Source: a candidate division Zixibacteria bacterium DG_27 (GTDB taxonomy: Bacteria > Zixibacteria > MSB-5A5 > DG-27). From it: 6,552 nt of DNA. Every line of letters starts with the position of its first letter. Position 1 is the stretch's first letter. Shown piece after piece: positions 5,059 to 6,552 of this stretch. The position numbers and the translations under genes were made by a program. Location: positions 1 through 6,552 of the forward strand of contig LIZU01000071.1 of NCBI GenBank assembly GCA_001302725.1, given 5' to 3'. The notes below the pieces were generated by a model. That model saw nothing but the letters and a program-made list of their open reading frames with translations, had not been told where the DNA came from and ran no database searches.

Positions 5059-5925
5059 TCATACTCCCTGCCCCTCTAAGATCCTGGGAATATCCCAGAA
5101 CATCTTGGCGATGTGAGCTCCGGACTCCTCTAAGGACTTGACCTTGCTTTGGGCGGTACCCAGCTCCCCCTCCACGATGGCGCCGGCGTGTCCCATCCGC
5201 TTCCCGGGAGGGGCGGTCAGCCCCCCCACCATCGCTATCACCGGCTTTTTCATCTTTGAGATGGTCTCACCCGCCAACTCCTCGTAAACGCCTCCGATTT
5301 CGCCGACTAAAACCACCGCTTTGGTCTTTTCGTCCTGCTCGAAAAGCTCCAATATCTCGTTGAAGGTGGAACCCAAGACCGGGTCGCCTCCCAGACCGAC
5401 ACAGGTGGTCTCTCCGTAACCGGTGCGGGTTAAGGTGTCGGCAACATAGTAGGTGAGTGAGCCGCTTCTGGAAACGGTGCCAACCCTCCCCGGGGAGAAG
5501 GCGATATCAGGCATAATCCCCAAATTCGCTTCCCCGGGGGAGATTATTCCGGCGGTGTTGCCTCCTAGTACCCGGGCTCCGTACTTTTGAGCCTCCTTTC
5601 TCACCACCATCATGTCGTGGATGGGGATATGTTCCGGGATGACCACCACCAGTTTAATTCCGGCGTGGATGGCCTCGATGGCGGCGTCCATAACAAATCG
5701 GGCCGGGAGAAAAATCACGGAGACATCGGCGTCGTGGTTTTCTACGCATTCGTTGACGGTGTCGTAGACTGGAACGTTCTCGACCTTCTGTCCGCCCTTG
5801 CCGGGTGAAGTTCCAGCGACGATTTTGGTCCCGTATTCAAGCATCCTTTTGGTGTGGAAGCTGCCGGCACCGCCGGTTATCCCCTGAACGATGATTTTGC
5901 TATTTTTGTCGACTAAGATGGCCAT
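5059..5925 (-). CDS. sucD: Succinyl-CoA synthetase alpha subunit (288 aa)
   Basis: Together with SucC this subunit interconverts succinyl-CoA and succinate with formation of ATP or GTP, in the TCA cycle or in fermentation of amino acids through 2-oxoacids. The N-terminal CoA-binding Rossmann region carries QGITGGAGSFHTKRMLEYG (14-32) and SPGKGG (40-45). The phosphorylated histidine is H246 in GKRMGHAGAI, and the glutamate that contacts it is E209 in LVGEIGG. Length matches the family (about 288-290). The ATG is preceded by AAAGAGAA, a modest binding site, 16 bases after the stop of the PrcB-like gene. The partner sucC appears to end at 6499, but a second gene lies between the two, which is unusual for this pair. 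Confidence 0.96.
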   Translation of the reverse strand: MAILVDKNSKIIVQGITGGAGSFHTKRMLEYGTKIVAGTSPGKGGQKVENVPVYDTVNECVENHDADVSVIFLPARFVMDAAIEAIHAGIKLVVVIPEHIPIHDMMVVRKEAQKYGARVLGGNTAGIISPGEANLGIMPDIAFSPGRVGTVSRSGSLTYYVADTLTRTGYGETTCVGLGGDPVLGSTFNEILELFEQDEKTKAVVLVGEIGGVYEELAGETISKMKKPVIAMVGGLTAPPGKRMGHAGAIVEGELGTAQSKVKSLEESGAHIAKMFWDIPRILEGQGV

Positions 5926-5941
5926 AGATTCTCTTTGAAGA

Positions 5942-6415
5942 TCACCTCACCTTTTCGTGGTCAAACTCGATCTTATAGGGATACTTCGGTATCTTGACGA
6001 TATGATACGGTTGAGTCATTATCGTCAGGTTGCCCGGAGTTTCATGATTTTTGACCCGGACTGTAATAAGCCCTTCCTCGAAAGCAACCTCGCAGATCTC
6101 GATTTTGTAGCCGGAGGAGTTTCTCTCTCCCATGAGAGTCGCCAGAACCATCTCCTTTTCGAAATCGATCTTTGGCAAACCCGGCTTCGGCACCAGGTTT
6201 CGATGGGTCAGATCCCAGAGATACTCCCATTCCGACTCCCCTTTGACCACCAAATCCATCGGCTCGGTGACGCCCGAGAGGGCGCCGGCTTCGATGGTGG
6301 TGAACTCCACCACCACCGGCGGTTTTTTCTTCGCGAATCCAAAGGCAGCGGCGGTGACCATAACTAGGCATAACGCCAAGGTCAAAGAGGTCTCTCTAAA
6401 TTTGAGCAATTTCAT
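5942..6415 (-). CDS. Exported PrcB-like protein (157 aa)
   Basis: Residues 1 to about 28 are a Sec signal peptide: basic start (KLLKFR), a hydrophobic core, then AAAFGFA before KKK. The cysteine at 16 is in the middle of the core and not in a good lipobox, so a lipoprotein is unlikely. The mature part matches the PrcB C-terminal domain pattern: a WEYLW segment near 63, PKIDFEKEMVLATLMGERNS then SGYKIEI (81-107), and a closing PG...TQPYHIVKIPK segment (127-144). PrcB of Treponema denticola helps stabilise the dentilisin protease; relatives of this domain occur widely as small secreted proteins of unknown role. A strong AGGAGGG lies just before the ATG. It sits between a probable sucC and sucD and is 16 bases from sucD, with no protease gene nearby. 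Confidence 0.7.
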   Translation of the reverse strand: MKLLKFRETSLTLALCLVMVTAAAFGFAKKKPPVVVEFTTIEAGALSGVTEPMDLVVKGESEWEYLWDLTHRNLVPKPGLPKIDFEKEMVLATLMGERNSSGYKIEICEVAFEEGLITVRVKNHETPGNLTIMTQPYHIVKIPKYPYKIEFDHEKVR

Positions 6416-6465
6416 TTGACCCTCCTGATTTGACGCATGAGGTAATTGTCGCTGCTCTGCTCTTG

Positions 6466-6489
6466 GTCACGGACGCCTTCGTCCGTGAC
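6466..6489. repeat. Perfect 10-bp hairpin between sucC end and prcB-like gene
   Basis: GTCACGGACG (6466-6475) and CGTCCGTGAC (6480-6489) are perfect inverted arms around a CCTT loop (AAGG on the transcribed strand). It begins about 10 bases after the upstream stop codon. No T-run follows on the minus strand, so it looks more like an RNA-stabilising or dispersed hairpin repeat than an intrinsic terminator. Confidence 0.6.
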
Positions 6490-6498
6490 GCCGTAACA

Positions 6499-6552
6499 CT
6501 AACCAGCCTCCTTCGCCAGCTCCACCGCCCTCTTGGCGATCTCCTCTATGGG
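6499..6552 (-). CDS. sucC: C-terminal end of probable succinyl-CoA synthetase beta subunit (partial)
   Basis: Entering from the right edge, a minus-strand frame runs 17 codons to a TAG (6499-6501) and reads PIEEIAKRAVELAKEAG. An amphipathic helix of the type EEIAKRAVELAKE is typical of the last residues of SucC, and sucD lies two genes on in the same direction. Only the tail is visible, so the identity rests on this short match and on context. The codon composition is like that of the neighbouring genes. Confidence 0.55.
   Translation of the reverse strand, partial: PIEEIAKRAVELAKEAG

Overview
The window holds one long block of genes, all on the minus strand (read right to left), followed by a gene-free left end of about 570 bases that is dense in repeats and hairpins. 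Base composition is mixed, close to half G+C. Most genes are packed tightly, and several have good GGAG-type ribosome binding sites. Nothing here fixes the species. The content (ADP-forming succinyl-CoA synthetase, asparaginase, a tryptophanase-type lyase and a stand-alone TrpB2) suggests a bacterium that uses amino acids, perhaps an anaerobe from a poorly sampled lineage. This is inference.

Layout in the direction of transcription: the last 17 codons of a probable sucC (6499-6552); a 10-bp perfect hairpin (6466-6489); a small exported PrcB-like protein (5942-6415); sucD (5059-5925); a type II (Rhizobium etli-like) L-asparaginase (3960-5015, start uncertain); an HD-domain phosphohydrolase (3404-3937); a 142-base gap carrying two head-to-head GTAG-headed hairpins (3278-3333); a tryptophanase/tyrosine phenol-lyase family enzyme (1888-3261); and, 15 bases later, a TrpB2-type tryptophan synthase beta chain (571-1872). 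The gaps of about 15 to 43 bases from prcB-like to HD, and again between tnaA and trpB2, suggest one or two operons. The hairpin-bearing gap is the natural boundary between them.

The enzymes fit amino acid breakdown. Asparaginase releases ammonia and aspartate. The tryptophanase-like lyase would give indole, pyruvate and ammonia from tryptophan. TrpB2 can join indole to serine to remake tryptophan. Succinyl-CoA synthetase conserves energy as a nucleoside triphosphate. Run together, the lyase and TrpB2 would convert serine to pyruvate and ammonia with indole as a recycled carrier.

The left end (1-570) shows no convincing protein gene. From the left it holds a leftward sigma70-like promoter (116-144), two dyads, a rightward sigma70-like promoter (198-226), and a possible short RNA of about 95 bases (233-327) that ends in an intrinsic terminator pointing right. 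Next come two inverted copies of a two-tier hairpin element (349-390 and 401-447), and then about 13 units of a 7-base repeat that starts just after the trpB2 stop. In the trpB2 transcript this repeat would be a regular series of GGG runs.
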